From the NCBI RefSeq assembly GCF_905163445.1, contig NC_053183.1, positions 372,001 through 436,000 of the forward strand: a stretch of DNA of 64,000 bases, read 5' to 3'. Each line of letters opens with the position of its first letter. The first letter of the stretch is position 1. Source of the DNA: Pararge aegeria. Lineage: Eukaryota > Arthropoda > Insecta > Lepidoptera > Nymphalidae. The notes under the pieces were generated by a model. It worked only from the letters and a program-made list of their open reading frames with translations, had not been told where the DNA came from and searched no databases. A program made the translations under genes and the position numbers. Of this stretch, positions 54,270 through 64,000 are shown piece after piece.

Positions 54270-54448
54270 AAAAAGCCCGCGTTCTTTGTTGATTGATTAG
54301 TTTTTTTAATCCCATGGGGACCCATTGTTTTCCTAGGATAAGTCTTTTACTCTCTGTTCTGTTCAACTAAGTCTGCGCCACAAAACCAAGTGTATTGGTG
54401 TCTTAGTTGGGTAAGATTATGCATACACTTTTGCATTTATAATACGTT
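54270..54448 (-). mobile_element. Helitron, decayed
   Basis: Plus strand: AAAGCCCGCGTTCTTTGTTG, ATCCCATGGGGACCCATTG, TTCAACTAAGTCTGCGCC, TTTTGCATTTATAATACG. Reverse small-Helitron layout without a preserved CTAG. Confidence 0.55.
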
Positions 54449-55053
54449 AATTATTGACACTGACAGACGTCAATTATTATAAACACCGTCCCATTTAATT
54501 TTCATTTATTATTTAAAAATAATAAAAATTGTAAATCGAAATTATTTAACGCTTACCAACTATAAATGTAACCGGTCTGTTTTTTTTTTCCTGACGAACA
54601 TAAAATATCTTTTGTTAAACACCTGTTTCAGAATAATTTTAAGATAATTATTGTAGAATAATTTTAAAATAATTTCGACAATATGGCTATCTACCTACTT
54701 AGAGTATTATGTGTACATAAATGAAAACAATAACTAAAAAAAAATTATATTAATGTTTTTTTCAATTATTTTGAACCTTAATGGAATTCTTAGTTTACCC
54801 TAGATAAAAGTATCTTTTGTATCTCCAGGGTGCCTAATTTGGTCAAGATTTGGCATTCTGGAGATGGAAAATTAATTCGACAGATTAAAGAAAGACCGGG
54901 TCTTAAAACAGGGTTGAGAGACACCACGCCGCTCAATATGGGTTTGCGGGTTTACGCATTGCAATACAAAGTTCACAATGACTATCGGATGTTATTAATA
55001 GTGACAGGGACCGATCGGTCATCAACATCAAACAAATCGTTTGCTTCTGTTTT
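54449..55053. other. No gene seen
   Basis: Frame 54830-55090 runs into the LINE D end and has no recognisable content. Confidence 0.4.
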
Positions 55054-55170
55054 GGCTTTTTTTGTTGTTCTTTTTATTCGTTTTTATTGATTCTCTTTGA
55101 AAATTATTAGTTCATAAGCGAAATTAGCATGTAGTGTTTACCTGTCAATGGTTTTGCATACTCTGTGTAA
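55054..55170 (+). mobile_element. LINE family D 3' end, left part of interrupted copy
   Basis: Equals 23235-23348 (TTTTATTGATTCTCTTTGAA, CATAAGCGAAATTAGCATG, GCATACTCTGTGTAA). Cut at 55170/55171 by the Helitron; continues at 57128. Confidence 0.85.
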
Positions 55171-55606
55171 TCTATATATATATAATGAAAATGGTCTTCG
55201 TTTGAGGCTCAATCACGCCTAAACCACTGATCGTATCGACATGAAACTACCACCATTCGATGCGAAATTTTTCCTAGATGGTTTATGGCTATCTATTTTT
55301 TGAATTCCAACATTCCTTCATTTTTTTATTGCTGTTTTACTTTTATGAACATTTATCCCGCTAATAAAAACAAAAGATAAGCATTTTCTCTTGATTCTTT
55401 TGTTTTCATGGATTTCAACAGAGTGTATTAAACGGATTATGGTTTTTTACATTCAGCTAAGAATCTACTCACGGTAGTGGAGAACGGCTGGACCAATTGG
55501 GCTTTTTTTTTATCTTCAGAATTGTCAGGAGAAAGATTTGTATGTAAGAAAATTTTAAAAAAGCCCGATAAAAAGTTAAAAATTTCGATGATAATCGAAG
55601 AATTCC

Positions 55607-56390
55607 CATCTATATAGTCACTCACCACGAAATCTCGGGAACCATAAGTCTTAGAAACGTGAAACTTGGTAGGAATATTACTTTTGCTATGTAGAGGTCA
55701 GCTATGAATAGATTTTAAGAAATTCATTCACCAAAGGGGATTGCGGGGGCGTTAACAATGAACAATTCCCGTTTTTAAACTATAGCTCCTATAGACTTCA
55801 AATTTGGTAGGAATCTTCTGTAAGAGGTGTAGAAATAGGCTATGAACGAATTTTACGATAGCTCACCCCACAGGGGGTTGCGGGGGTGGGTATTAACAAT
55901 TAATATTTTTAATTTTCCAGCTAAAGCTCCTACAAGCTCCAAATTTTGTAGGAATTTTCTATAAGTGATGTAAAAATGATTTATGAACAAATTTTACGAT
56001 ATCCCACCCCAAAGAAGATTGCGGGGGCGTTAACAATGAAAATTTTCAATTTCCAAGCGATAGCTCCTATAGACTCCAAATTTAGTGAGAGTGTTCTATA
56101 TGTAATATAAAAATGATCTTCGAGCGGATTTTACAATGAATCACCTCCAATAAGGTTCGCGGGGGTGGGTGTTAACAATAAAAAATTTCAATTTCGAAAT
56201 ATAGCTTCTAAAAATTCTAAATATGGTAGGAATCTTTTATTATTCACATAAAGAACATCTCAAAATGGATTTCAATAAAGTCTACTTCCGACAGGAATTG
56301 CGGGGGTGGGTGTTAAAATCTAAAATTTTTATTTCTAACCTGTAACTTCTACAGACTCCAAATTTGGTGGGGATCTTCGTGTATGTAGGG
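55607..56390 (+). repeat. ~140-bp tandem array in the Helitron
   Basis: GCGGGGG starts at 55743, 55880, 56021, 56159 and 56300 (spacing 137, 141, 138, 141). Each unit has TTAACAAT, AGCTCCTATAGACTCCAAAT, GGTAGGAATCTT, and a region ending TTTTACGATA-C-CACC. Units differ at many positions. A partial unit precedes the first. Confidence 0.85.
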
Positions 56391-57097
56391 ATATTCGTGT
56401 ATTTCCTTACAACAATCGTCTTTTTGGCAGCGGAGAAAAAGTCATTGAGAGGTTTCAAAAACTTAACTTTACATGTAGCTATCCAATCAACGGACTAAGA
56501 ATTTTACATTCATTTTACTTTTGCAGACTACATAACCGACGAATTATTTTATTGCGGGATCGCGGAAATGTAACAGATTAAAATGAATGCATTTTCCAAG
56601 CACATGAGATGTGGAAAAGAAATTTAGTTACTTATTCCAATATAATTCATAAAAAACATGCACAATTAATTTTCTATAAAAAATTGAAGTCACGGAGAAA
56701 ATTTTAGTTAACAGAAAATTCGTCGCACTTGAACCTAGACAGATTTCAAATTCACATATGAGACTTGCAATGACTTTAACTTAAACTTTCAATGCTCATT
56801 TCAAATTTTTTTCTTCATGTCAATTATTATTAATTTTTGGAAGAAAGGCACGGAAATGTTATAATGATTGCACATTGAAAGTTACAATGAATATTAGTGA
56901 GAAAAATCACCTGGATGAAAGATACAGGCTAAATCGATGGAATTTGGAATTTGAGTAAGTCTAAACAATATCGATGCTTACAGTTCTATCCGCGGGGCCT
57001 ATTTATGTTCATACAAAAATAAAAAAAAGGAGAATAATAAAAATATGAAAAAAAAAAAAAATTAAACATAAAATGTAATTTATTTCCTTTTTCAATT

Positions 57098-57127
57098 CGC
57101 CCAGCGTAGCGGGCGGGAAACGGCTAG
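57098..57127 (+). terminator. Helitron 3' terminal hairpin and CTAG
   Basis: Stem CGCCC/GGGCG with inner GC/GC pair around GTA, 8-nt spacer, CTAG. In Helitrons this hairpin acts as the stop signal of rolling-circle transposition; it is not a transcription terminator. Confidence 0.8.
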
Positions 57128-57205
57128 TGTATATATATGATAAGTTATTTTATTTTTATTTATGTTAAATCGCTGGTAGACCCAAAAAATAAATAAATAA
57201 ACAGT
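57128..57205 (+). mobile_element. LINE family D 3' end, right part
   Basis: TGTATATATATGATAAG, AAATCGCTGGTAGACCCAA and AAATAAATAAATAAAC tail, continuing the copy at 55054-55170. Confidence 0.85.
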
Positions 57206-57344
57206 GACTACTTGTTTAAAATCAATGTAAATTTTATATATTTGTGATGAGAAATGAATGTCTTCTCTTTTTCTTTTTTTTACTATTTTAACCAACATAA
57301 ATTGATTTTCACCGTCGCAACCTAGCCCACGGTTCTTCAACAAC

Positions 57345-57596
57345 ATTACCAATCTATATTACCGACCCACTACGTGGTCTTCTCTCAGAAAGAGAAGGGT
57401 TTGGCCGTAGTCCACCACGCTGGCCCAGTGAGGATCGGTAGACTTCACACGGTTTTGAGAACTCTAAGGCATGCAGGTTTCCTCACGGTTATTTCCTTCA
57501 CCTTTCAAGCTTAAATTAAAAAACGCACAAAACTCGATTGAACTCGGACCCCCCGAAAGTTAGCCGAAACCTTTACCACTCGGTTATCTCCGCATA
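57345..57596 (-). mobile_element. SINE first family
   Basis: Reverse: ACCGACCCACTACGTGGTC, GTAGTCCACCACGCTGGCCC, AGGCATGCAGGTTTCCTCAC, CGGACCCCCCGAAAGTTAGC, CGGTTATCTCCGC. Confidence 0.75.
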
Positions 57597-58719
57597 GTTA
57601 GGAACCCATATTTGACAGTAATATTAAGTGAGCAAGTAAACACACGCCAGCTACGAACGTTTTAGCTCTGTGTGTACAAGTGTGAAGACAACATAAAGCG
57701 AAAAGACTTATGGCCGATATTTATTTCAACGCAAAGATAAAAGACGCATCAAATAAAAACGATTTACGACTCCTCGCGCAGAACGTGACGATCTATAGCA
57801 ATTTTTAATGCCGTCACAAACCTGTGCGAAACGGAATAAAAACTTTTTTTACTTCACAACACGTACTGATTTAGCTATTTTTTATAGTATTAATAAATAC
57901 ACCTAATTTTAAAAATGTAAGCGAAAATTATTAATTATTATTAATTCAGGTCGTAAAAGTTTAGTTTTTAGGCCTAAGCAGGTAGTCGACTTGATGTTAA
58001 GTTGATAAAGTGTTTGAAATATTGGTTGAGGCTCACATAAATAAAATACAGTGCATATATTACTAGTGTACGTACTAGTCGTAAGTTGTAAAAAAAAAGT
58101 TAATAAATATTTAGAAGTTATATATTACTTTGAACCTTGATATTTATTTTAGTTACCTACTAGGTAAACATTTGTCATACCTACTAATACTTCACTTTTG
58201 ATTCATTTCAAGCAGGTACTTATAATTTATCATAGTACCTGCCAACTTAATAGGTTTCAATAGTTTTATAAAGTTTAATAGTGATTTACCTACACTAGAA
58301 GGAAATATCATTCATAAATATGTTTATATAGGTTTTTATTAATATTTCGTTGATCTAATAGGTAGGTATTTCTAAAGCTTTAGCAAATAATTATCATGCC
58401 TAAATTTTAACCGTTATTATATTTTGGTCACAATGGTGCTTATTGCAGCTTCTAGCAACTAGGTGTAATTTAAATGTAATGAGTATATTATATCTCCAAT
58501 CTTGTTTGCAACTTGTTGTTTGGAAAGTACGTTTCAATAACTGTTGTCAATAAGACTGGTTTTTCTTGGGTTAATTAACAGTAAGAGAACTGAATCACCT
58601 TTTAAACTTCTACCAACTGAACTTTAAAGTTTTAACTATCCTTGTTTTTCCCACCATCACTTTATTCCCCCTTTTTCCACCCCTGACAATGACATTTCTC
58701 CTACCGAGACCTACAGTTT
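57597..58719. other. Long AT-rich stretch, no gene seen
   Basis: More than a kilobase without recognisable motif or long frame. Confidence 0.5.
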
Positions 58720-59372
58720 TCATTCATTCCCGGAGGAAACTTATTGTTAATCTGAATAAAAACTATCGTAGGTATATGTTGACCCGGAGTATCAGCTACC
58801 ACTATACCATGTTTATTTAAATCTGTTCAGTAGTTTTCACGTGATGCCCGGACAGAGAGACAGACAGAAAAAAAATCAATAAAAATCTTTTTTGGACCAG
58901 GGTCCAAAACGATGGTATCGATTATAAAGTGGCAACATTTGCCAAACATATTATAAGTAGCTGTTGGCCGCGACTTTGTCAGCGTTTGATTTTGTTTTAA
59001 AGTATTCAGTAACCTGCCTTCATCAGGGGTTTGCTGCTGTCCGCTGATGAGTCCACATTCATCAGATCTACACAAAGTTTGGTCAAAATTAAACACATAT
59101 TATAACCTCTATGGTACAAAAATAATTATTATCGGTTATAATTTGTTGGAGTTATGGTGTAAAATCGTCAAACACTTTCACCCCCTCTCACAAAGGAACC
59201 GAGCTTAATGTCGGGATAAAAAGTATTCTATATTACTTCTAACACTTCCAAGAATATGTATACAAAGTTTCATGAGGATCGGTTAAGTAGTTTTCACAAA
59301 CTTTCATTGGCATTATAATATTAGTAGGGATGTACGGAAATCTTTCAGTTAGAGTTTTACTATAAGTATAGG
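58720..59372 (-). mobile_element. Helitron family A, truncated, carrying a nested Helitron
   Basis: Reverse copy. Head at 59331-59372 (AGTTAGAGTTTTACTATAAG on plus) and body at 58720-58956 (CCCGGAGGAAACTTATTGTT, TTGACCCGGAGTATCAGC, TTTTCACGTGATGCCCGGAC). The two are split by 58957-59330. The 3' end with CTAG is missing at the 58720 side. Confidence 0.7.
58957..59330 (-). mobile_element. Helitron, 374 bp, nested
   Basis: Reverse: GTAGCTGTTGGCCGCGACTT (end CTAC in place of CTAG) to ATAATATTAGTAGGGA (TCCC start), with T on the plus-strand right side. It interrupts the family A element at GTACA|TT, an A|T site. Body as in 39671-40046. Confidence 0.8.
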
Positions 59373-59519
59373 TGTTGTCAGTCTTTAAACTCCGTTCTAA
59401 TTGACAAAAACACTTTTACGATTAACGTCTTAGAAGTATAGGTTCTTGTATGCGTACACAGCCATTGACAAAATATAATGAACGCGTATAAGCCGTAGTA
59501 ACAGAACTGAATTGTAGCA

Positions 59520-59660
59520 GTCGAGTTAGTTTGGCGTAGAGATGCATCGTAGAGACATCTGTCTAGCGCTACGAGCTCGGTGCCTGCCCCGCACCGTACC
59601 GCACCGCTCCGAGCCGCTCCGCTCCGCACGCATATTCAATTACTCGCATGGTCGAGTTCA
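59520..59660. promoter_or_regulatory. GC-rich patch, possible promoter
   Basis: CCGCACCGTACCGCACC, GCTCCGAGCCGCTCCGC form a low-complexity CpG-rich patch at 59585-59632. Unmatched by repeats; no clear gene start. Confidence 0.2.
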
Positions 59661-59999
59661 CTCGCTACGGGATTTCGGTTGTTGTGACTTATTACAGAGT
59701 CTGATAACCTTTTTCAACTTTGAAATGCTACTTTAAAACGTCACGAGGTTTTTTTATAGAAATAAATGACGAATCTAGCAGATTGCCCACCAGATAATAG
59801 GTGGAAAAACCGTTTCAATAAAAAGTCGCAAGAATTGCAAAAAATCCTGCAATGTCCTGCAACGAGTCGCCTTGTGTCCACAACCTGAGTTGCAGGAGTT
59901 TTTTTTTTTTGACAAAAACAGTCAGTACAAGGAAGTAACTTATTACATTTATAATAACAATCTTATAACATAGACTAAACATTGTCGTGAAAGTAGAGT
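59661..59999. other. No gene seen
   Basis: Nothing recognised; T run at 59901-59910. Confidence 0.35.
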
Positions 60000-60150
60000 A
60001 TTAAGCCATATGTGCCTCTAAATACACCAGCAACCACGCTCTTTAGACCGATCGCAGAATTGCAACAATGCTGCTTTGCGGCAGGTAAAAGCATGTCACT
60101 GGTACTTCCCCGGACGACCTCTGGTACAATAAGCTCTACCACTACCACGA
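60000..60150 (+). repeat. Dispersed repeat Z (LINE 3'-end-like)
   Basis: ATACACCAGCAACCACGCTC, CAATGCTGCTTTGCGGCAGG, CTGGTACTTCCCCGGACGAC. Frames on both strands across it are incidental. Confidence 0.55.
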
Positions 60151-60954
60151 GGGCTTCGAATGTTTTGACATGTTGGATAAAAATAGATTTACATAGCGGT
60201 GGAGTCAAATTCAATGTCATAAAGTTACATAAAAATATGTACATTATACATTCGCTATAAGCCTCCAGAATCATTCAACACTAGAATGTGATAATAATCT
60301 CAGTGTAATAAAGTCGCACGGTAATCAAAGTAAATTCTAATGTAACTGTACGTTGTCAACAGATAGCTGCCCGTTCCCGCAGCGACCAACACCACTTGAA
60401 GTAAGTTATTTTCACTTTAAAGTAATACACACCTATAAATTCACAAAACGAGGCACAATAACGCCCTCCACATCCTCGAAGTAGATAAATGTGATCCGTA
60501 TTGTTGCGTTCTGAGTGAATTCACTATGACGCTATGACTGTTATTTGTGAAGGAAATAGGGAATAAGGTTTTTATATTCTTACCAAGCTACGCTATCTCC
60601 TTTGGTTAAATCATTCTGTAATGATATGTGTTAGAATTAGAATATAAATTAAAAAATAACAAATTAAATGCTATTTTTTTATACAAGCTACTTATTTCTT
60701 TATTTAGAGCACTAACAACATATACATTGTACGTTTTTAAATCTAATACACAATAACATGATATGCTTGCACTTACACAATTAACTAGCATTTCCAAAAC
60801 GTCATGTAAACTTACTTAGATAAAATATTGGTAAAAAAAATTAATTACATAATATTACATTTATTTCATTACATTTTATACGGCGTAATAATTTGACAAT
60901 AATAATAATAATTACAATCTAACATTAATAATTACACAAAATATAAGCAGTCTA
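60151..60954. other. AT-rich, no gene seen
   Basis: Nothing recognised. Confidence 0.45.
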
Positions 60955-61312
60955 ACTGTACGGTAGCCTCACAATATATTTATAACAATATAGTATTTGT
61001 AAGACAACATATATAGACAACATAATAAGTCTTTATAAACAAAAAGTGGATATAAACACTCGACTTACAAGAAATGGTCATAAATTAGTGACATCTGCAT
61101 ATCGTCTGCGAAAGGTGCAGAAGTCATTTGTGGGATTGAGTATACGCTTATAATATGATTCCTAAGGTAATTTTGGACCTACCAATGCATAAGTTTAAAG
61201 AATGTGTTAAAACACATTTATTACAGCGAGGTTATTACACAATTGATAAGTTTCTTAATGACAAGGTTGCTTGGAAGCATCCGGCTCCGCTTTCATCTCT
61301 CACAAGATATAA
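60955..61312 (+). pseudogene. LINE family A ORF2 C-terminus, decayed
   Basis: LTVASQYIYNNIVFVRQH, RLTRNGHKLVTSAYRLRKV, SFVGLSIRL, MIPKVILDLPMHKFKECVK, HLLQRGYYTIDKFLND and VAWKHPAPLSSLTRYKN. Same protein part as 17368-17754, with a stop near 61015 and a lost base near 61150. Confidence 0.75.
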
Positions 61313-61500
61313 AAATGAATGTTAAAATGTAAAATGTAAATTTTTGATCTTGGATAAGAGCAACTGCTGAGTTTCTTGCCGGCTTCTTCTCGGTAGAATC
61401 TGCCTTCCGAACCGGTGGTAGAGTCACTATACACAGTCACAAGGCAAAGTGCTTGTATTAGGCCTACTTGAAATAAATGAATTTTGAATTTTGAATTTCT
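61313..61500 (+). mobile_element. LINE family A 3' UTR and tail
   Basis: CTGAGTTTCTTGCCGGCTTC, GGTAGAATCTGCCTTCCGAA, TTAGGCCTACTTGAAATAAA and (GAATTTT)n. Confidence 0.75.
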
Positions 61501-61668
61501 TTGAATTTTGTACACTTATGGGCATGGAACCCGAAATGATGGCGCTATTGTCCCTTTATATACATAAAACATAATAAGCACGTTATAATAGAACAAATCC
61601 AATAAATGTAATTAATTAGCTATTTAAAGCTATCGTGAGCGAAATTCATTGTCGTATTAATTTATGCA

Positions 61669-61825
61669 CGATTAATTTCGAACCTATTCGGAGCTTTTAA
61701 TCGTGAGGTTGCACGCACGACGCGGCACGACACACACTCAAAAACACGCGACGCGGCGTTGTCTCTGTCGTGCCGATACGACCGAGCTCATGATTAACAG
61801 CCCCGAATGGGTTCGAAAATAATCG
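61669..61825. repeat. Long imperfect hairpin, CG-rich centre
   Basis: CGATTAATTTCGAACCTATTC with CGGAGCT at 61669-61694 pairs with AGCCCCGAATGGGTTCGAAA and ATAATCG ending at 61825; inner pairs TTAATCGTGAG/CTCATGATTAA and CGGCACGACA/TGTCGTGCCG follow. About 157 bp. A decayed MITE or a structured RNA are both possible. Confidence 0.65.
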
Positions 61826-62275
61826 GGCATCCTCCGACAAATTTAATATCAAATGTAGCTCGACAGAAAACAAACCATTCAAGTCATAAATCTCTTAAAA
61901 CAGAAACAATTATATAAAAAGTAATACATATCCATGACGAGTGCCGCTCGGCTGTGTATGTGTATCGAAATGATTGGAGTTGTGTTGATACAATTTTAAT
62001 AAAAAATAAACAAAATATCATACACCGGAGAATTTCCCGAGCGAAGGTATTTTTCAGCTTTGTTGACGAAAATATCTCGATTTTTTCTCCAATATTTCGG
62101 TGGAATAAAACTTTGAACGAGCAAAAAGAAGCTCGCCGGGTATTGATAGGGTTATTAGATTATTGTATCTTTCCCGCAACAATCTTTAAGCTAAGGGCTC
62201 GCGCAGACAAAACAATGAGGAGACTAGAAAGTGCTTTGAATTATAAACCTACTAGCGGCCAACTTCAGGGTTAAA
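61826..62275. other. No supported gene
   Basis: A 106-codon plus-strand frame (61954-62274) ends in the Helitron head region. I do not recognise it, and it has no signal peptide or domain; it may be chance. Confidence 0.35.
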
Positions 62276-62398
62276 TCTAAACGTATAATAAAATTGGAGT
62301 GTCTGTTTATGAATATATAAACGGTACCGGGTACATACATAACATTTTTTACATTTTTTGTCTGTCTGTCTGTCTGTTTGTTCCGGCTAAATAAATGA
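62276..62398 (+). mobile_element. Helitron head fragment with (TCTG)n
   Basis: TCTAAACGTATAATAAAATTG after A, GAGTGTCTGTTTATGAATA, GTCTGTCTGTCTGTCTG and TTTGTTCCGGCTAA: the start of another lepidopteran Helitron subfamily. The rest is missing. Confidence 0.55.
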
Positions 62399-62689
62399 TA
62401 ATAATCTTTTTTTACAGACATTACATACATTTATAAAAATATTTAACAATTAAAATAAATAATAATTAAAAATTGCATTCGTTAAAGACTAGGTACGTCT
62501 TTGTACGTACCTATGTCAATATGTTATTTTGCATACCTTCCATTTACAGAACATTGCGAAAACACATGCATGTCCACCCAGTGCTGCATAAATGGATTTT
62601 CAAATTTTTTTGATATTCAGAATACCGTTGGAGCTTCCGCGCATTCAACTCATCACTCATGCTGCTCTTTTTCTTTTTCGCTCTGATGC

Positions 62690-62932
62690 TTAAGCTGTAG
62701 TCAACCACGCTGGTCAAGTGCGCATACACTTCACACACCTTTGTGAACGTTATGGGGAACTCTCAGGCATGCAGGTTTCCTCACGATTTAATCCGTAACC
62801 GTTCAAGCAAGTGATGTTCTGAATTCCCTATATTAAAAACGGACATTACTCCGAAAAGTTAGAGATGCTAGCCGGTGAGTGAACTTGGTTATCCCGAAAG
62901 GGATGCCAAAGCTCTTACCACTAGTCTATCAA
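62690..62932 (-). mobile_element. SINE first family
   Basis: Reverse: GTCAACCACGCTGGTCAAGTG (split), AGGCATGCAGGTTTCCTCAC, CCGAAAAGTTAGAGATGC, CACTAGTCTATCA at the head side. Confidence 0.7.
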
Positions 62933-64000
62933 AAAAAATACTTGTGTTATAATGGACATGTGTATATTGCCGTGATAAAGTGCTCACAGACGCACTTTAC
63001 AGAACGTTTAATGGACTTAATTTTAATTTTAATGTTACATTATCCCCGTAAACAAGCTACGCACCAAAACATGACGGGCTTTTACTCGCTGCGCTAAACA
63101 CCGTATGCTGCTAAGACCGCCATGTGTTACATAGACGTGGGCTAGTTGTTATGAGCAGCTTGCGATGCGTTTAAACATAAACACACGCAGTCTAACACAA
63201 ATATACTCATATTTGCGAAGCACCTATTTGCGAAGCATTAGAAATGTTCACATGGACTGACAAAGTCCATGTCGAAGGCATGCCAGGGATTTTCTTCCGT
63301 ATTAGCACACAGACATCGACAACAGTTCCACGTCTGCGCTGACCCTAAAACATGATTAAAAGGTAAACGTTTATTTTTGTAATTTCACACCTCAGTTAAT
63401 TGTGCCGGCGTCGCTTTCTGACGGGAGGCTTTCGAGGAGAAACTAATATTTACGCGGATCTTAAATTGGCAGCGGCTTGCGCACGAGGGAAACTTTTAAG
63501 GGCTTATCCTGTAATATTATCCTTTAGGCAACTTACTTACGAACACTTCAAAAGATAAACTTTACTATGGTATAAATATTTTGATAGCTATGCAAAGTGT
63601 TAATAATGTAAGCATTACTTTAAATTAAAATCAAGCTAAATGAAATCCAATAATTACGTGCTAAGCATCTTCATACTAATGATCTCAAATAGGTACATGA
63701 ATGTCCACGTATTTATGTCACGTCGCGAGTGAGTTGGGAATTTGAAAAGCATTTGAATAGTTCTTATTGCTATTTTAATAACTATGACCTGTGTATCCTT
63801 ATGTGGCCGCCTTGACTGTAGCGTACCTACATTTAATATATACAAACAGAACACATAACAACAAATATAACCACTGTAAAAATCATATTTAGTCTATAAC
63901 ATAATATGTCTATGACATGATCGTTGCTCACGATCCTTCAGTGAGCTCTCTGTGAAGTGCATTCGACGGCAGATATGCAAAATGCATAATCTGCTGGAGC
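62933..64000. other. No gene seen
   Basis: Mixed AT-rich DNA to the window end without recognisable coding, SINE, LINE or Helitron sequence. Confidence 0.45.

Larger units (their letters stand above)
55171..57127 (+). mobile_element. Helitron, 1,957 bp, with empty site in window
   Basis: Begins TCTATATATATATAATGAAA directly after AA and ends GGCGGGAAACGGCTAG directly before T. The uninterrupted LINE D copy at 23235-23430 reads CTGTGTAA-TGTATATATA across the same point, so the insertion lies exactly between A and T and no target duplication was made. A hairpin CGCCC-A-GC-GTA-GC-GGGCG lies at 57098-57115, 8 nt before CTAG. These are the defining Helitron features. No Rep/helicase frame is present; the interior is AT-rich non-coding DNA with five ~140-bp tandem units at about 55607-56380. 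Confidence 0.9.

Noticed and set aside
55743..56310. CRISPR array
   Set aside because: Units are ~140 bp, diverged and contiguous with no spacer pattern; this is a tandem repeat in a eukaryotic Helitron.
57092..57352. 86-codon minus-strand frame at the Helitron end
   Set aside because: It crosses the Helitron/LINE D junction and has no conserved content.
61954..62274. 106-codon plus-strand open frame as a gene
   Set aside because: No recognisable domain, no signal peptide, no neighbouring exon signals, and it runs into a Helitron head.

Overview
This window looks like repeat-filled intergenic or intronic DNA from a moth or butterfly (Lepidoptera). The evidence is its repeat set: non-autonomous Helitrons that start near TCC-TACTAATATTATAAATG and end in a GTCGCG hairpin plus CTAG; tRNA-derived SINEs; LINE fragments whose translations look like the C-terminal part of lepidopteran jockey/CR1/RTE-type proteins; and Helentron-like pieces. 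The background is AT-rich. I found no intact cellular protein gene, no rRNA, no convincing functional tRNA and no CRISPR array. Every coding-like stretch I could recognise is a transposon remnant. The longest continuous one is about 163 codons, and most are 5'-truncated.

Region by region. 1-9 kb: Helitron copies (780-927, 1898-2258, 8138-8450), a CAGGGTG-ended MITE (5928-6029), a pair of adjacent perfect hairpins (6521-6603) and degraded LINE pieces (1490-1680, 4293-4745). 9-19 kb: SINEs and three related LINE families. The RT-type LINE at 14208-15653 is split by a 468-bp insertion flanked by a 9-bp direct repeat, and two LINE 3' ends lie tail to tail at 17368-18356. A CpG-rich block ending in GTAAGT (15985-16390) is the only place that resembles a first exon of a host gene. 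19-36 kb: SINEs, Helitrons (21037-21450 with a 32-bp perfect palindrome; 26271-27195), LINE ends and a compact Helentron-like element with an endonuclease-domain fragment (35236-35640). 36-48 kb: the densest Helitron area, with two copies of a composite 0.73-0.78 kb family (41964-42696, 45616-46392) and several 0.2-0.44 kb copies. 48-64 kb: an inverted pair of ~0.4 kb repeats (49425-49856 and 53285-53720), a 1,957-bp Helitron with an internal ~140-bp tandem array (55171-57127), a Helitron nested in another Helitron (58957-59330 inside 58720-59372), and a further LINE end (60955-61500).

The parts work as mobile-DNA strata rather than as a pathway. The best-supported result is that the 1,957-bp Helitron sits inside a copy of a LINE 3' end whose uninterrupted relative is also in the window (23235-23430). 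That empty site fixes the ends exactly: insertion between A and T, no target duplication, element from TC to CTAG. Other notable signals are the Helentron-like element with inverted subterminal repeats, several long perfect inverted duplications that look like replication template switches, and different LINE families each ending in their own short tandem-repeat tail. Repeat family assignments come from reading motifs by eye and from comparing copies inside the window. No database search was possible.
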